From assembly GCF_000744285.1 (NCBI RefSeq), contig NZ_JQLQ01000002.1, forward strand, positions 372,001 to 436,000: a DNA stretch of 64,000 bases, given 5' to 3'. The number at the start of each line of letters is the position of its first letter. The first letter of the stretch is position 1. Both the position numbers and the translations under genes were made by a program. This DNA is from Carnobacterium pleistocenium FTR1. GTDB taxonomy: Bacteria; Bacillota; Bacilli; Lactobacillales; Carnobacteriaceae. Below the pieces are notes generated by a model. The model saw nothing but the letters and a program-made list of their open reading frames with translations, was not told the DNA's origin and ran no database searches. Of the stretch, positions 1-8,870 are shown in pieces.

Positions 1-196
1 TTTTCTTCATAAGTTCTAAGGCAAAACCAGTAAGCGGAGAATTTTTTGTTCTTCCACTGATAGAGTTATTTGCAATTGCAGCAATATAAGAATGTTCTTC
101 TTCAATTAAATGAAACACAATTTCATAATTAGTACCTAATGTTTTACCTAAAAAATAAACTAAATTCACGTATTGGTCGAATATCTCTTTTTTCAT
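1..196 (-). CDS. YheO/DauR-family transcriptional regulator (N-terminal part)
   Basis: The first 65 residues are visible; the gene runs off the left edge. They match the start of the YheO-type PAS-like domain: a helical lead-in, then the segments YEIVFHLIEE, SYIAAIANNSISGR and SPLTGFALELMKK, which are typical of this family (family knowledge; E. coli YheO, Pseudomonas DauR). The full protein should carry a C-terminal helix-turn-helix outside the window. The start ATG (194-196) has a modest RBS, agaggg. The gene is divergent from the RidA-permease-D-serine dehydratase genes, so it probably regulates them in response to a D-amino acid or derived imine; that role is inferred from position and from DauR being a D-arginine regulator. 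Confidence 0.8.
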   Translation of the reverse strand, partial: MKKEIFDQYVNLVYFLGKTLGTNYEIVFHLIEEEHSYIAAIANNSISGRTKNSPLTGFALELMKK

Positions 197-237
197 TTTA
201 CAAGCCCTCTTTTTTTTAATAGAAGTAAGTTAAAAAG

Positions 238-246
238 ATTATACCA
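238..246 (-). promoter_or_regulatory. extended -10 promoter for the YheO-type regulator
   Basis: On the minus strand the bases read TGG followed by TATAAT (238-243), an extended -10 element about 42 bases upstream of the regulator ATG. No good -35 hexamer is visible, which fits an extended -10 promoter. Confidence 0.45.
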
Positions 247-322
247 CAATGATAAAAAATGTGTATCTTAACTTTATATTTTAATAATGATTATAATTTA
301 TTTAAATGATAATAAAAAATTA

Positions 323-351
323 TTGACACCGTTTTCTTTTAGGGGTATAGT
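323..351 (+). promoter_or_regulatory. sigma-A promoter of ridA
   Basis: TTGACA at 323-328 and TATAGT at 346-351 are separated by 17 bases, a near-consensus housekeeping promoter 30 bases upstream of the RidA start. A 7-1-7 palindrome-like sequence (TAATAAT G ATTATAA, 282-296) lies just upstream and resembles a PerR/Fur box, but such matches are common in AT-rich DNA. Confidence 0.75.
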
Positions 352-380
352 AAAAATATAAATACGAGGAGGTGACATAT

Positions 381-740
381 ATGTACAATGTACCACAAGC
401 TATTGGTCCTTATTCTACATACCGAAAAGCAGGAAACCTACTTTTTACTTCTGGGCAATTACCTATAAATCCTGAAACAAATGAGCTAGAAGATACTTTT
501 ACAGATCAATGTAAAAGATCGCTAATGAATATTCAATCTATTTTAGAAAAAGAAAATTTGAAAATGGAAGATATTATTAAAACAACGGTTCTATTGAAGA
601 ATTTGTCAAATTTTGATGAAGTAAATAGATTGTTTGCAGAATTTTTTGAAGAACCTTATCCAGCGCGTACTGCTTTTGAAGTTTCGAAGCTCCCAAAGAA
701 TGCTATGATCGAAATTGAAGCTATTGCCGTTTTAAAATAA
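381..740 (+). CDS. ridA: RidA family enamine/imine deaminase
   Basis: A 119-residue RidA/YjgF/UK114 protein. The family hydrolyses reactive enamines and imines, such as 2-aminoacrylate, released by PLP-dependent dehydratases, and is a cytosolic homotrimer. Family marks are AIGPYS near the N-terminus, TSGQLPINP, the catalytic arginine in PYPARTAFEV (R96) and the acidic IEIEAIA stretch (E111/E113). The start is the ATG at 381, 7 bases after the GGAGG at 368-372; a GTG nine bases upstream lies inside that RBS. It is followed by a permease and D-serine dehydratase, whose product needs exactly this activity, so a dedicated role in D-serine breakdown is likely. Length is slightly below the usual 125-130. 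Confidence 0.92.
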   Translation: MYNVPQAIGPYSTYRKAGNLLFTSGQLPINPETNELEDTFTDQCKRSLMNIQSILEKENLKMEDIIKTTVLLKNLSNFDEVNRLFAEFFEEPYPARTAFEVSKLPKNAMIEIEAIAVLK

Positions 741-791
741 TTCATAATATAGAAAAGTAGTTTTACTAAAAACGAAAAATGAGGGAATATA

Positions 792-1847
792 ATGGATATA
801 TTAATTGGAACGGTTTTACTATTAGCGGTACTGTCTTTTTTCACGATATTCAATTACAAAGCACCACACGGATCGAAAGCAATGGGAGCGTTAGCTAGTG
901 CAGCTTGTGCAAGTTTTTTAGTAGAAGCCTTTCATTATGCTTTTTTTGGAAATGTACTGAATTTGAAGTTTCTAGGAGAAGTGGGTGCAGCTAATGGAAG
1001 CCTGGGAGGAGTAGCAGCAGCGATATTAGTTCCTTTAGCTTTAGGGGTTTCACCGGTATATGCTGTTTTGGTAGGTCTTTCTTTATCGGGTATGGGAATA
1101 TTACCTGGGTTTATAGCTGGATATCTTATATCATTTGTTATTAAGAAGATGGAAGAAAAGATACCAGGTGGATTAGATTTGATCGTTATTATTGTGGTAG
1201 CTGCTCCTCTAGCTAGACTGATTGGAGCAATCAGTTCCCCTCTAGTAGATGCTACACTACTTCAAATTGGTGAGATATTGACTGCTACTGCCAACTCTAG
1301 TCCCATAATGATGGGAATCATTTTAGGAGGAATTATTACAGTAGTCGCAACAGCTCCTTTAAGTTCAATGGCGTTGACGGCAATGCTAGGTTTAACCGGT
1401 GTTCCAATGGCTATCGGAGCATTAGCAGTGTTTGGATCATCATTTATGAATTATATTCTATTTAGCAAATTAAAATTTGGAAGTAAAAAAGATACAATAT
1501 CTGTAGCTATAGAACCCTTAACTCAAGCAGACATTATTTCTGCAAATCCTCTTCCTGTTTATGGAACAAACTTTATTGGAGGAGCAGCAAGTGGAATCAT
1601 CGTAGCCCTTATGGGATTGGTAAATAATACTCCAGGTACAGCTACTCCAATTGCTGGTTTTGCCGTTATGTTCGCATACAATCCAGCAGGAAAGGTATTG
1701 ATCGCTGCTTTAGGAGTTATTATCGTAAGTGTAGCTGGCGGCTACCTTGGATCTTATATCTTTAGAAATACTAAGATCGTAACAGCTGAAGAAATTAGAT
1801 CAGACGATGGCTTGGCCAAAAAGAAAACGGTTGAAGTGGCAACTTAA
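792..1847 (+). CDS. PTS EIIC-type (EIIC_2 family) membrane permease
   Basis: A 351-residue, very hydrophobic protein with about nine or ten membrane segments and Gly/Ala-rich helices. It resembles the small EIIC_2 permease family that stands alone without EIIA or EIIB domains (family assignment by pattern). No phosphotransferase partner gene is present. It starts at ATG 792 behind gaggga and lies 51 bases after ridA, so the two are probably co-transcribed. Between a RidA and a D-serine dehydratase, the likely substrate is D-serine or another D-amino acid; that is inference, because family members have no well-defined substrate. The last 20 residues are hydrophilic and cytosolic. Confidence 0.7.
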   Translation: MDILIGTVLLLAVLSFFTIFNYKAPHGSKAMGALASAACASFLVEAFHYAFFGNVLNLKFLGEVGAANGSLGGVAAAILVPLALGVSPVYAVLVGLSLSGMGILPGFIAGYLISFVIKKMEEKIPGGLDLIVIIVVAAPLARLIGAISSPLVDATLLQIGEILTATANSSPIMMGIILGGIITVVATAPLSSMALTAMLGLTGVPMAIGALAVFGSSFMNYILFSKLKFGSKKDTISVAIEPLTQADIISANPLPVYGTNFIGGAASGIIVALMGLVNNTPGTATPIAGFAVMFAYNPAGKVLIAALGVIIVSVAGGYLGSYIFRNTKIVTAEEIRSDDGLAKKKTVEVAT

Positions 1848-2265
1848 CAGGTAACTTTAAAGAAGCAAAAGCTCTATTCTAATGAAATTATTGCATACGA
1901 AAAGCTGCCTATTTACTTTACCGCATTAAGTCCTTCATTTCGATCAGAAGCTAGAAGTATTGCAGCTATTATGATTTTCATGTAGGACTATTGTATTGTG
2001 TATAGGGGACTATGGGTTTTTCTGAGAAGAAACCACGTGTTATATATTCGTGATTTCCTTCACAAGATACTTATCGAGAATTACCATCTTGTTCCACCTA
2101 TCCTCATTTTTCTTATATGAATGGTATTGAAGCATTTCATTGATTATCAGATTTCATATTTTAATAAAAAATGGGTACGGCAAAAAGGTTTATCAGAAAT
2201 AATGGTCGGTCTAAAATTTGAAAATAGTAAAAAATACCACTAAAGTGACTTTAGGAGGAAATAAT
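1848..2265. other. 418-bp gap before dsdA
   Basis: No open frame of useful length. Short open runs (for example a minus-free plus-strand run ending near 2131) are broken by stops, and the stretch may be a degraded gene. No clear terminator follows the permease, so dsdA may be read from upstream or from an unseen promoter here. Confidence 0.35.
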
Positions 2266-3633
2266 ATGAATGAACAAGTTATTGCAGGCAAAACATTGAA
2301 AAATTGGAAAGAAGAGATTCCTGCTTTAAAAGATATCATGAACATGAAAAATGTTTTTTGGATTAATCGTTTCAAAAGTGATTTTGTACCGGCCTCAAAA
2401 AAAGTGAAACTTTCTAAAACTGATGTAGATGATGCTGAAGCCCGTTTAACCCGTTTTGCTTCATATATTGAAAAGGCATTTCCAGAAACCGAAAAAACGA
2501 AAGGTATTATTGAATCAAAAATATCGGCAATCCCAGTAATCAAGGAAGAACTGGAGAACTATTATGATACAACTATTGAAGGGAAACTATTATTAAAACG
2601 TGATGATACATTACCAATTGCAGGAACGATCAAGGCAAGAGGAGCAATTTATGAAGTACTAAAACATGCAGAGACATTAGCGTTAGAAAATGGTTTGTTA
2701 AAAAATATTGATGAAGACTATGTTGTTTTCGCAAGCAGTGATTTTCGTAATTTTTTTGCTAAACATAAAATTATGGTAGGAACAACTGGGAATCTTGGAA
2801 TCAGTGTAGGGGTAATGGGAGCAAAATTAGGATTTGAAGTCACTGTTCATATGTCTGTAGAAGCAAAGCAATGGAAAAAAGAGTTACTTAGATCCCATGG
2901 TGTAACGGTTGTTGAACACAATACAAATTTTACAAAGGCAGTAGAAAATGGAAGAATGCTATCAGACCAAGATCCATTGTGTTACTTTGTTGATGATGAA
3001 CATTCCGTGGATTTATTTTTAGGCTATACAGTAGCTGGAAGTCGACTTAAAAAACAATTAGATGAACAAAAAATACAAGTCGATAAAGACCATCCATTGT
3101 TTGTTTACTTGCCATGTGGAATTGGTGGCAGCCCAGGCGGAATCACATTCGGATTAAAACAAGTTTACGGTGACAATGTTCATTGTTTCTTTTCAGAGCC
3201 AGCACATATGCCTTCAATGATGCTAGGATTAATTACCGATGAGTATGACGGAGTATCGATAAATGATTTTGATATTGATGGTAAAACAGGAATGGATGGA
3301 TTAGCAGTTCCGAGAACATCAGGTTTTGTTTCAAAACTGATGAAAAACTTCTTTGATGGTGGTTTCACATTACAAGAAAAAGAAGCACAACATTTCTTGA
3401 CGGCCATGATTGATAAAGAAAAGATTTACTTAGAACCAGCAGCTTTAGCTGGTGTACCAGGAGTAGCTCGTTTATTCGGTACACTAGAAGGAAAACGTTA
3501 TTTAACAGAAAAAGGATTGACTGAAAAAATGAATCAATCAACACATATTGCATGGGCTACAGGAGGAAGTATGGTTCCTAAAGAAGATATGGTAGAATTT
3601 TATCGACAAGGATTAGAAAAAAGTAAAGTTTAG
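2266..3633 (+). CDS. dsdA: D-serine ammonia-lyase (D-serine dehydratase)
   Basis: A 455-residue fold-type II PLP enzyme that converts D-serine to pyruvate and ammonia. The PLP lysine is in AGTIKARGA (K123, near Lys118 of E. coli DsdA). The phosphate/cofactor loop TTGNLGISVG and the glycine-rich PCGIGGSPGGITFG are present, and length matches DsdA (about 440). The true start is ATG 2266 behind a perfect AGGAGG (2253-2258); a TTG 48 bases upstream lacks an RBS. The product 2-aminoacrylate is the substrate of RidA, encoded upstream, which supports a functional locus. A strong terminator follows. Confidence 0.93.
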   Translation: MNEQVIAGKTLKNWKEEIPALKDIMNMKNVFWINRFKSDFVPASKKVKLSKTDVDDAEARLTRFASYIEKAFPETEKTKGIIESKISAIPVIKEELENYYDTTIEGKLLLKRDDTLPIAGTIKARGAIYEVLKHAETLALENGLLKNIDEDYVVFASSDFRNFFAKHKIMVGTTGNLGISVGVMGAKLGFEVTVHMSVEAKQWKKELLRSHGVTVVEHNTNFTKAVENGRMLSDQDPLCYFVDDEHSVDLFLGYTVAGSRLKKQLDEQKIQVDKDHPLFVYLPCGIGGSPGGITFGLKQVYGDNVHCFFSEPAHMPSMMLGLITDEYDGVSINDFDIDGKTGMDGLAVPRTSGFVSKLMKNFFDGGFTLQEKEAQHFLTAMIDKEKIYLEPAALAGVPGVARLFGTLEGKRYLTEKGLTEKMNQSTHIAWATGGSMVPKEDMVEFYRQGLEKSKV

Positions 3634-3717
3634 ACTGATTTGACGAAACAATAGGAGCAAGTAAATTACGTCAAATGTTATGGATAAGCTAAATTTAGTT
3701 AAAAAAGTTTTATTTAG

Positions 3718-3752
3718 GTAGCGTAAGTTAATTTTCTTACGCTACTTTTTTT
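3718..3752 (+). terminator. intrinsic terminator after dsdA
   Basis: Perfect 10-bp stem, GTAGCGTAAG (3718-3727) with CTTACGCTAC (3736-3745), 8-base loop, then seven T. Confidence 0.9.
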
Positions 3753-3755
3753 ATT

Positions 3756-4357
3756 TTAAAACTAATTAAGATATGACATCTGAAATTTTGGGGATTTTGA
3801 TACTAAAAAGTAATGCATTTGGTGATTAAATCTTCTCATCAAGCTTAAGTAGTTAGTTGATAATCTTTGTGTCTACCAAGTGTTTTTTAATAAACCATGA
3901 TAATGGTATTCTTTAAAGTTCAAGTCGATTGAGTCTTTTAAAATGAGTTGTCAGTAATTTTAAGCTTTCTGTAGTTCTTATATCTTTTTGAAATCTCTTT
4001 TACCCTAAAACCCTAATATTACAAATAGTTCCAGTAGGTTTTAATCAGTTAAAGGATTTGACTGCCTTGTTTAATCAAATGGATTGTTTCTTCTTGCATT
4101 AATTTGTAGTTCACTTACTCTAAAATCAATGCTATTCCATTAATAACTTGAAAATATAAAAGCTTGTTTGTATTGTAAAAAAATTTGACAAATATATGAG
4201 TAAGAAATACCAACAAAACCATTAAATCAAAAAAGCAATTCACGCATTGATTGTGACCAACAATTTAATGGTTGAGGTCGTATTAGATGATAGTCCTTTC
4301 TTGTTCAGCTATACTGGATGATATAAAAGATGGTGGGTAAGGAAGGATGAAAGTAAA
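3756..4357. other. 600-bp gap without a recognisable gene
   Basis: AT-rich sequence with stops in all frames and no conserved motif that I can name. It may be remnant DNA. The RBS for the next gene (aaggaagg, near 4337) lies at its end. Confidence 0.4.
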
Positions 4358-5206
4358 ATGACAAAAATAGAAAAATTTGAATTAAACGATGGGACGAGTT
4401 TGCCGGCGATTGGATTTGGGACGGTAAACATTCAAGGAGCCCAAGGAGTAAACAGTGTTCTCACAGCAATTGATGCGGGTTATCGACTGATTGATACTTC
4501 AACTAATTATATGAACGAAGGAATGGTAGGAGAAGCAATCCGACGTTCCTCTGTTCCGCGTGAAGAAATAATGATCAATTCAAAACTACCAGGAAAAGCG
4601 CATGGATACGATAAAGCAATCAAAATGATTCAAGAATCTTTGTATCGTATTGGTATTGATTTCTTTGATAAATATTTGATTCACTGGCCGTTGCCTAAAC
4701 AAGGTAAATATGAAGAAGCTTGGCAAGCATTAGTGGATGCACAAAAATTTGGATTGATAAAAACGATTGGTGTATCGAATTTTTTACCTGAACACCTTGA
4801 ACGGATCATTGAAAAGACAGGGGTAAATCCTGCTACAAATCAAATTGAACGCCATCCTTATTTTAATAATAAGGAGTTAGTTAAGGCTAATAATGAGTTG
4901 GGAATTTTGACAGAAGCATGGAGTCCATTTGGCCGCGAAATTAATGATGTCTTGGAAAATGAAACTATTGTAGCAATTGCTGAAAAGTACGGCAAAGAAC
5001 CTGCTCAAATTATTATCCGGTGGAACTTACAAAATAATGTCATGCCAATTGTAAAAGCATCGTCTTTTAGCCATCAAAAAGCCAATCTTGATGTCTTTGA
5101 TTTTGAGTTAACTGAAGAAGATTGTCAAAGAATTGATGCTTTAGATAAAGGGGAAGACGGCAGAGTAGAAGGACAACACCCGAATGAATATGAAGAATTT
5201 GACTGA
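4358..5206 (+). CDS. aldo/keto reductase
   Basis: A 282-residue (beta/alpha)8 NADPH-dependent oxidoreductase of the AKR superfamily, similar in type to B. subtilis YtbE/YvgN. The catalytic tetrad is visible: D46 (LIDTSTN), Y51, K76 (INSKLPG) and H109 (LIHWPLP). The cofactor-binding C-terminal stretch with PIVKASS is also present. It reduces small aldehydes or ketones; the substrate cannot be read from sequence. The start is ATG 4358 after aaggaagg; an ATG 11 bases upstream opens only a 4-codon frame. A cupin gene follows after 37 bases, so they probably share a transcript. Confidence 0.9.
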   Translation: MTKIEKFELNDGTSLPAIGFGTVNIQGAQGVNSVLTAIDAGYRLIDTSTNYMNEGMVGEAIRRSSVPREEIMINSKLPGKAHGYDKAIKMIQESLYRIGIDFFDKYLIHWPLPKQGKYEEAWQALVDAQKFGLIKTIGVSNFLPEHLERIIEKTGVNPATNQIERHPYFNNKELVKANNELGILTEAWSPFGREINDVLENETIVAIAEKYGKEPAQIIIRWNLQNNVMPIVKASSFSHQKANLDVFDFELTEEDCQRIDALDKGEDGRVEGQHPNEYEEFD

Positions 5207-5243
5207 GCTTTTTGATTAGCAAGAACGGAAAGGAAGGAATGTT

Positions 5244-5747
5244 ATGGTAGAGGTGATGTATACCAAAGAAACTAAGCCATTTCCTAATAATTCACTGCCT
5301 ATTCTCTACTACCCAAAAGCAGTGGTTAATTTATTGGATGGACCTGAAGCAGCACAGCGTGTACTGGCTTTATTTGAGAAAAATGGTTATTCAAATGGCT
5401 GGACGAACGGTATTTTTTCGTATCATCATTTTCATTCCAATACCCATGAAGTGTTGGCCTGTATTACTGGCGAAGCGACTGTGCAGCTTGGCGGTCCTGA
5501 TGCACAAAAGTATTCTTTTGCCAAAGGAGATGTGTTGCTTCTTCCTGCAGGTGTAGCCCATAAAAGAATCGATGCCAGCAACGATTTTAAAATAGTAGGT
5601 GCTTATCCTGATGGGCTTGAGCCGGATATACAAAAAGGTGGAACGGAACATTACGAGAGTATCAAACAAACCATCGCTACGGTTAACATTCCAGCGAAAG
5701 ACCCACTTGAAGGGGAAAAGGGAGCGTTAGTAACCTCTTGGACCTAG
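5244..5747 (+). CDS. YjlB-like cupin domain protein
   Basis: A 167-residue single-domain cupin. Metal-ligand motif 1 is in the YHHFHSNTHEVLACITGEA region and motif 2 is GDVLLLPAGVAHKRID. The two histidines after YHH, the glutamate and the later AHK histidine form the expected metal site. It most resembles the B. subtilis YjlB group, whose reaction is not known to me. RBS aaggaagg precedes ATG 5244. Its position after an aldo/keto reductase suggests a shared small-molecule or stress role, but that is weak inference. Confidence 0.8.
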   Translation: MVEVMYTKETKPFPNNSLPILYYPKAVVNLLDGPEAAQRVLALFEKNGYSNGWTNGIFSYHHFHSNTHEVLACITGEATVQLGGPDAQKYSFAKGDVLLLPAGVAHKRIDASNDFKIVGAYPDGLEPDIQKGGTEHYESIKQTIATVNIPAKDPLEGEKGALVTSWT

Positions 5748-5803
5748 CGTTATGAATAGTAAAAGAGTTGAAATGGTGTTTGAGAAAATAGTTAAAAAAC
5801 GTG

Positions 5804-5832
5804 TTGACAAGATAAATAAGAAATGATATATT
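5804..5832 (+). promoter_or_regulatory. promoter of the T-box leader
   Basis: TTGACA (5804-5809), 17-base spacer, TATATT (5827-5832). It starts a leader of nearly 390 bases before the methyltransferase gene. Confidence 0.8.
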
Positions 5833-5874
5833 TAGTTAAATTAAATTTTGGTTATAAAATCATTTGAATCTAAT

Positions 5875-6191
5875 GAAACGCAGCGATAAGAAAAGTACAT
5901 TTAAGTGGAATCTGTACAGAGAACCCTGGTAGCTGAAAAAGGGAAGAGAAAGCTGAATGGAAAATGGTCTTTGAGTGGAGCAATTAAGTGTTCTGGAGAA
6001 TTTGTTACAGAATTTTAGATTGTTACGGGTGCACCCGTTATAGTGCTACAGTATGACAAGTAGAGTTTTGCTTTAGTACTGGAAAAGGTGGAAACTGTGA
6101 GGTTTTCATAAAACAAGGTGGTAACACGAAATCAATGATTCCGTCCTTGCACAAAAGAGTTTTCTTTTGTGTGAGGGCGGATTTTTTATTT
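5875..6191 (+). promoter_or_regulatory. T-box riboswitch, methionine type, with terminator
   Basis: Classic T-box leader. Stem I includes AGAGAACCCTGGTAGCTG, and the specifier side reads ATG at 5964-5966 just before GTCTTTGAGT, where T-boxes place the codon. The T-box proper, AAGGTGGTAACACG (6115-6128), carries TGGT (6119-6122), complementary to an acceptor end ACCA, as expected for tRNA-Met with discriminator A. The competing terminator is the long stem of CCGTCCTTGCACAAAAGA (6141-6158) with the arm ending at 6180, then a T run to 6191. Uncharged tRNA-Met should stabilise the antiterminator and allow transcription of the two methionine genes downstream. Confidence 0.93.
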
Positions 6192-6225
6192 GTTTATAAA
6201 TACTAAATAGAAAGAGGGAGGAAAA

Positions 6226-7344
6226 ATGACTGTAACGATAGAAGAATCAATCAGGACAACTGCACCATTTAGAGGAGATCAAGTAGGGAGTTTCTTACGT
6301 CCCAAAGCATTGAAAAATGCCCGTCAAGCTTTTACAGCCGGCAATATTACTTCAGAAGACTTACGTAAAGTGGAAGATAAAGAAATCAATAAGTTAGTTG
6401 ATAAACAAGTAGAAGTGGGACTCAAAGCAATAACTGATGGTGAGTTCCGCAGACGCTGGTGGCATTTAGATTTTCTAGAAGGATTAACAGGAATTGAAGG
6501 GTATGTACCAGAGCATGGTTATTTCTTTGAAGGAGTTGAAACAGAAAAATATGATGTCCGAAATGTGGGAAAAGTTGCCTTTAATCCAAATCATCCTTTT
6601 TTTGAACATTTTGTTTATTTAAAAAGAACTGTAGGAGATAGAGCACTACCTAAGGCAACTATTCCTAGTCCCAATCAACTATTGCACCAAGGGATTCGTG
6701 ATGAAAGCATCTACCCAACTGTAGAAGCATTTTGTGAAGATATCCAGCAAGCCTATCGCGAAACAATCCAAGAATTTTATCGTTTAGGCTGTCGGTATTT
6801 ACAAATTGACGATTGTTTCTGGGGTGTATTGTGTTACGACAACGTGGTAGAAGATATTTCTGAACAAGAATTAACATACTTGAAAGAATTATCCGCAAAA
6901 AATGTACAAGCTATTTTAAAAGATAAACCAGCTGATTTGGTCATTACAACACACATTTGTCGTGGGAATTATGCTTCTACTTATGCTGGGAGTGGGGCTT
7001 ACGAACCAGTGGCCAAAGAATTGTTTGGCCAAACAAATTATGACGGATATTTCTTGGAATACGATACTGCACGCTCTGGTGGATTTGAACCATTACGTTT
7101 TTATACAGGTGATGCCCAAATTGTTTTAGGGTTAGTAACCTCTAAATCAGGTAAGTTAGAAACGAAAGAAAACATTAAAGCGCGGATTCAAGAAGCTACA
7201 AAATACATTTCTTTAAATCAGCTGTGTTTAAGTACTCAATGCGGTTTTGCTTCAACGGAAGAGGGGAATCATTTAACAGAAGAAGAGCAATGGAGCAAAG
7301 TGAAATTGGTGCTAGAAGTTGCTCAAGAAGTTTGGGGAAATTAA
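6226..7344 (+). CDS. MetE C-terminal-type methionine synthase (YxjG/YxjH-like)
   Basis: A 372-residue single-domain cobalamin-independent methionine synthase-like protein, half the length of full MetE and equivalent to its catalytic C-terminal barrel, as in B. subtilis YxjG/YxjH. Zinc ligands appear in THICRGNY (His and Cys) and STQCGFAS (Cys). GDQVGSFLRP near the N-terminus is the family's homocysteine-site opening. It probably transfers a methyl group to homocysteine; the methyl donor is not certain because the folate-binding N-terminal half of MetE is absent. A Met T-box precedes it, so it is induced by methionine starvation. RBS gaggga, start ATG 6226. Confidence 0.9.
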   Translation: MTVTIEESIRTTAPFRGDQVGSFLRPKALKNARQAFTAGNITSEDLRKVEDKEINKLVDKQVEVGLKAITDGEFRRRWWHLDFLEGLTGIEGYVPEHGYFFEGVETEKYDVRNVGKVAFNPNHPFFEHFVYLKRTVGDRALPKATIPSPNQLLHQGIRDESIYPTVEAFCEDIQQAYRETIQEFYRLGCRYLQIDDCFWGVLCYDNVVEDISEQELTYLKELSAKNVQAILKDKPADLVITTHICRGNYASTYAGSGAYEPVAKELFGQTNYDGYFLEYDTARSGGFEPLRFYTGDAQIVLGLVTSKSGKLETKENIKARIQEATKYISLNQLCLSTQCGFASTEEGNHLTEEEQWSKVKLVLEVAQEVWGN

Positions 7345-7385
7345 AATAAGACAAAATTGGAAAAAACATTAGGAGGGGCTGCAGT

Positions 7386-8288
7386 ATTGTTCAAATAAAA
7401 AAAGTTAGGCATAGAAAAAAGCGAATTATTCTATCATCCATTTTAACCATAACATCTCTCTTATTGGCTGCTTGCAGTTCAATTGAAGGATCTTCGGAAA
7501 CCGCTTCTTCGAAAAAGGATGGTTCAAATGAAATACAATCAATAGTTGTCGGAGCACAAGCATCAGATTTTCAGGTTTGGAAATTCATTGCTCAATCTGA
7601 TGCTGCAAAAGAAGCAGGAGTTACCTTAGAAGTTGAAGAAATAATAGGTGGTCCGCAATTAAACATCGCCACAGACGAAGGCGAAGTGGATGTTAATGCT
7701 TTTCAATCATGGGCTTATCTGAATTCATTTAATAAAGAAAGCAAATCAGACTTAACCGCTTTTGCAACAACTTACTTAGAACCAATGGGAATTTATTCAG
7801 ATAAATTTGATTCTATGGAAGATGTTACCGAGGGATCGGTTGTAGCAATCGCTAACAACCCGTCCAACGCTTCAAGAGGTTTGTTATTGCTCGAAGCAGC
7901 AGGGCTAATTACACTACCTGACAATTTTGACGCACTAGGAACAACAAGTGATATTATTAATAACCCTAAAGATTTAACATTCGTTGAAATTGATGATACG
8001 ACCGGTCCACGGATTTTGCAAGATGTAGATCTGGTTTTAATAGGAAATACTATTGCGATGGAGAGTGGATTGAATGTCTTGAAGGATTCACTATTCCATG
8101 AAGAGGTCAATGATGAAACAAAAGATAACATTAATATTTTGGTTACTCAAAATGAGAATGCCGACAATGATGACATCTTGAAGTTAGGAGACCTGTACCA
8201 TAGTGAAGAAGTACAAGATTATATTGAGGAACAATTTGACGGTACAAAAGTACCTGTTCAAAAAGGGATTACTTATCTAGAAAATTGA
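7386..8288 (+). CDS. metQ: MetQ/NlpA-family methionine-binding lipoprotein, ATT start
   Basis: About 300 residues. The body is an NlpA/MetQ solute-binding protein (SIVVGAQASDFQVWK, VDVNAFQSWAYL, VAIANNPSNASRGLLLLEAAGLI, PVQKGITY) that captures methionine for a MetNI ABC importer. In frame upstream is a complete lipoprotein signal: Lys/Arg-rich start, hydrophobic core and the lipobox LLLAACSS. No ATG, GTG or TTG starts that signal. The ATT at 7386-7388 sits 7 bases after a perfect AGGAGGGG (7371-7378), so ATT is the best start; a TTG at 7464 lies inside the lipobox and would delete it. It follows the methyltransferase by 41 bases under the same T-box. MetN and MetI are not in the window. Confidence 0.85.
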   Translation: MVQIKKVRHRKKRIILSSILTITSLLLAACSSIEGSSETASSKKDGSNEIQSIVVGAQASDFQVWKFIAQSDAAKEAGVTLEVEEIIGGPQLNIATDEGEVDVNAFQSWAYLNSFNKESKSDLTAFATTYLEPMGIYSDKFDSMEDVTEGSVVAIANNPSNASRGLLLLEAAGLITLPDNFDALGTTSDIINNPKDLTFVEIDDTTGPRILQDVDLVLIGNTIAMESGLNVLKDSLFHEEVNDETKDNINILVTQNENADNDDILKLGDLYHSEEVQDYIEEQFDGTKVPVQKGITYLEN

Positions 8289-8293
8289 AAAAG

Positions 8294-8335
8294 TACAACA
8301 GATAATCATTAGTTGATTGTCGGTTGTATTTTTTG
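8294..8335 (+). terminator. intrinsic terminator after metQ
   Basis: TACAAC (8294-8299) and inner AATCA pair with TTGATT and GTTGTA (to 8328), followed by six T. The stem has a bulge. Confidence 0.75.
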
Positions 8336-8870
8336 CTGTTCACTTATGAATTATCTAATTTATTGGTACGATCGTGTATAACTGACTGTGAGGCATCGTT
8401 CAATTAGTTAGGAAGAAAAGGAGAGCTGTTTTTGGTATAAAAAGATAAAAGAAAGCTGTTGATGAAAAAAAGAAAATTCAGCATACCCATTTATTTTCAA
8501 AAGACATAAAGTTTTTAAAAAAATATCAGTTGGATGTGCCAACAAAGGTTTGAACAATTAAATCGATTTCTATTATTATGAAATATGATCAACTTTGGTG
8601 AATCAAACTAGCGCATTACGCGTATAGTTTAATTACTTAAAACAATGAAAGAATGCAGGAATTTGTCAAAAAAATAACAGGCAGAGCTTATCAAAATGAT
8701 CATAGATTTTGTTGGAAAAAGAAGAGATTGCTTTTTATGTAGCCGTTATTAGTGGGAAATACTGGTACTAGAAAAACAGTGTGTCGAGATGGTAAAATAG
8801 TTACTAGAATGAGATATCATTTATAAAAACTATCTATAGAATAAATAGAGAATTAAGGGAAGTGATAAAT
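8336..8870. other. 535-bp gap before topB
   Basis: No intact gene. Short open runs without starts, such as the one encoding HLFSKDIKFLKKYQLDV near 8490-8550, may be decayed coding DNA of unknown origin. The topB RBS aaggga is at the end. Confidence 0.35.

Noticed and set aside
8862-8870. GTG start for topB nine bases upstream
   Set aside because: It is one base from the RBS aaggga; the ATG at 8871 has correct spacing.
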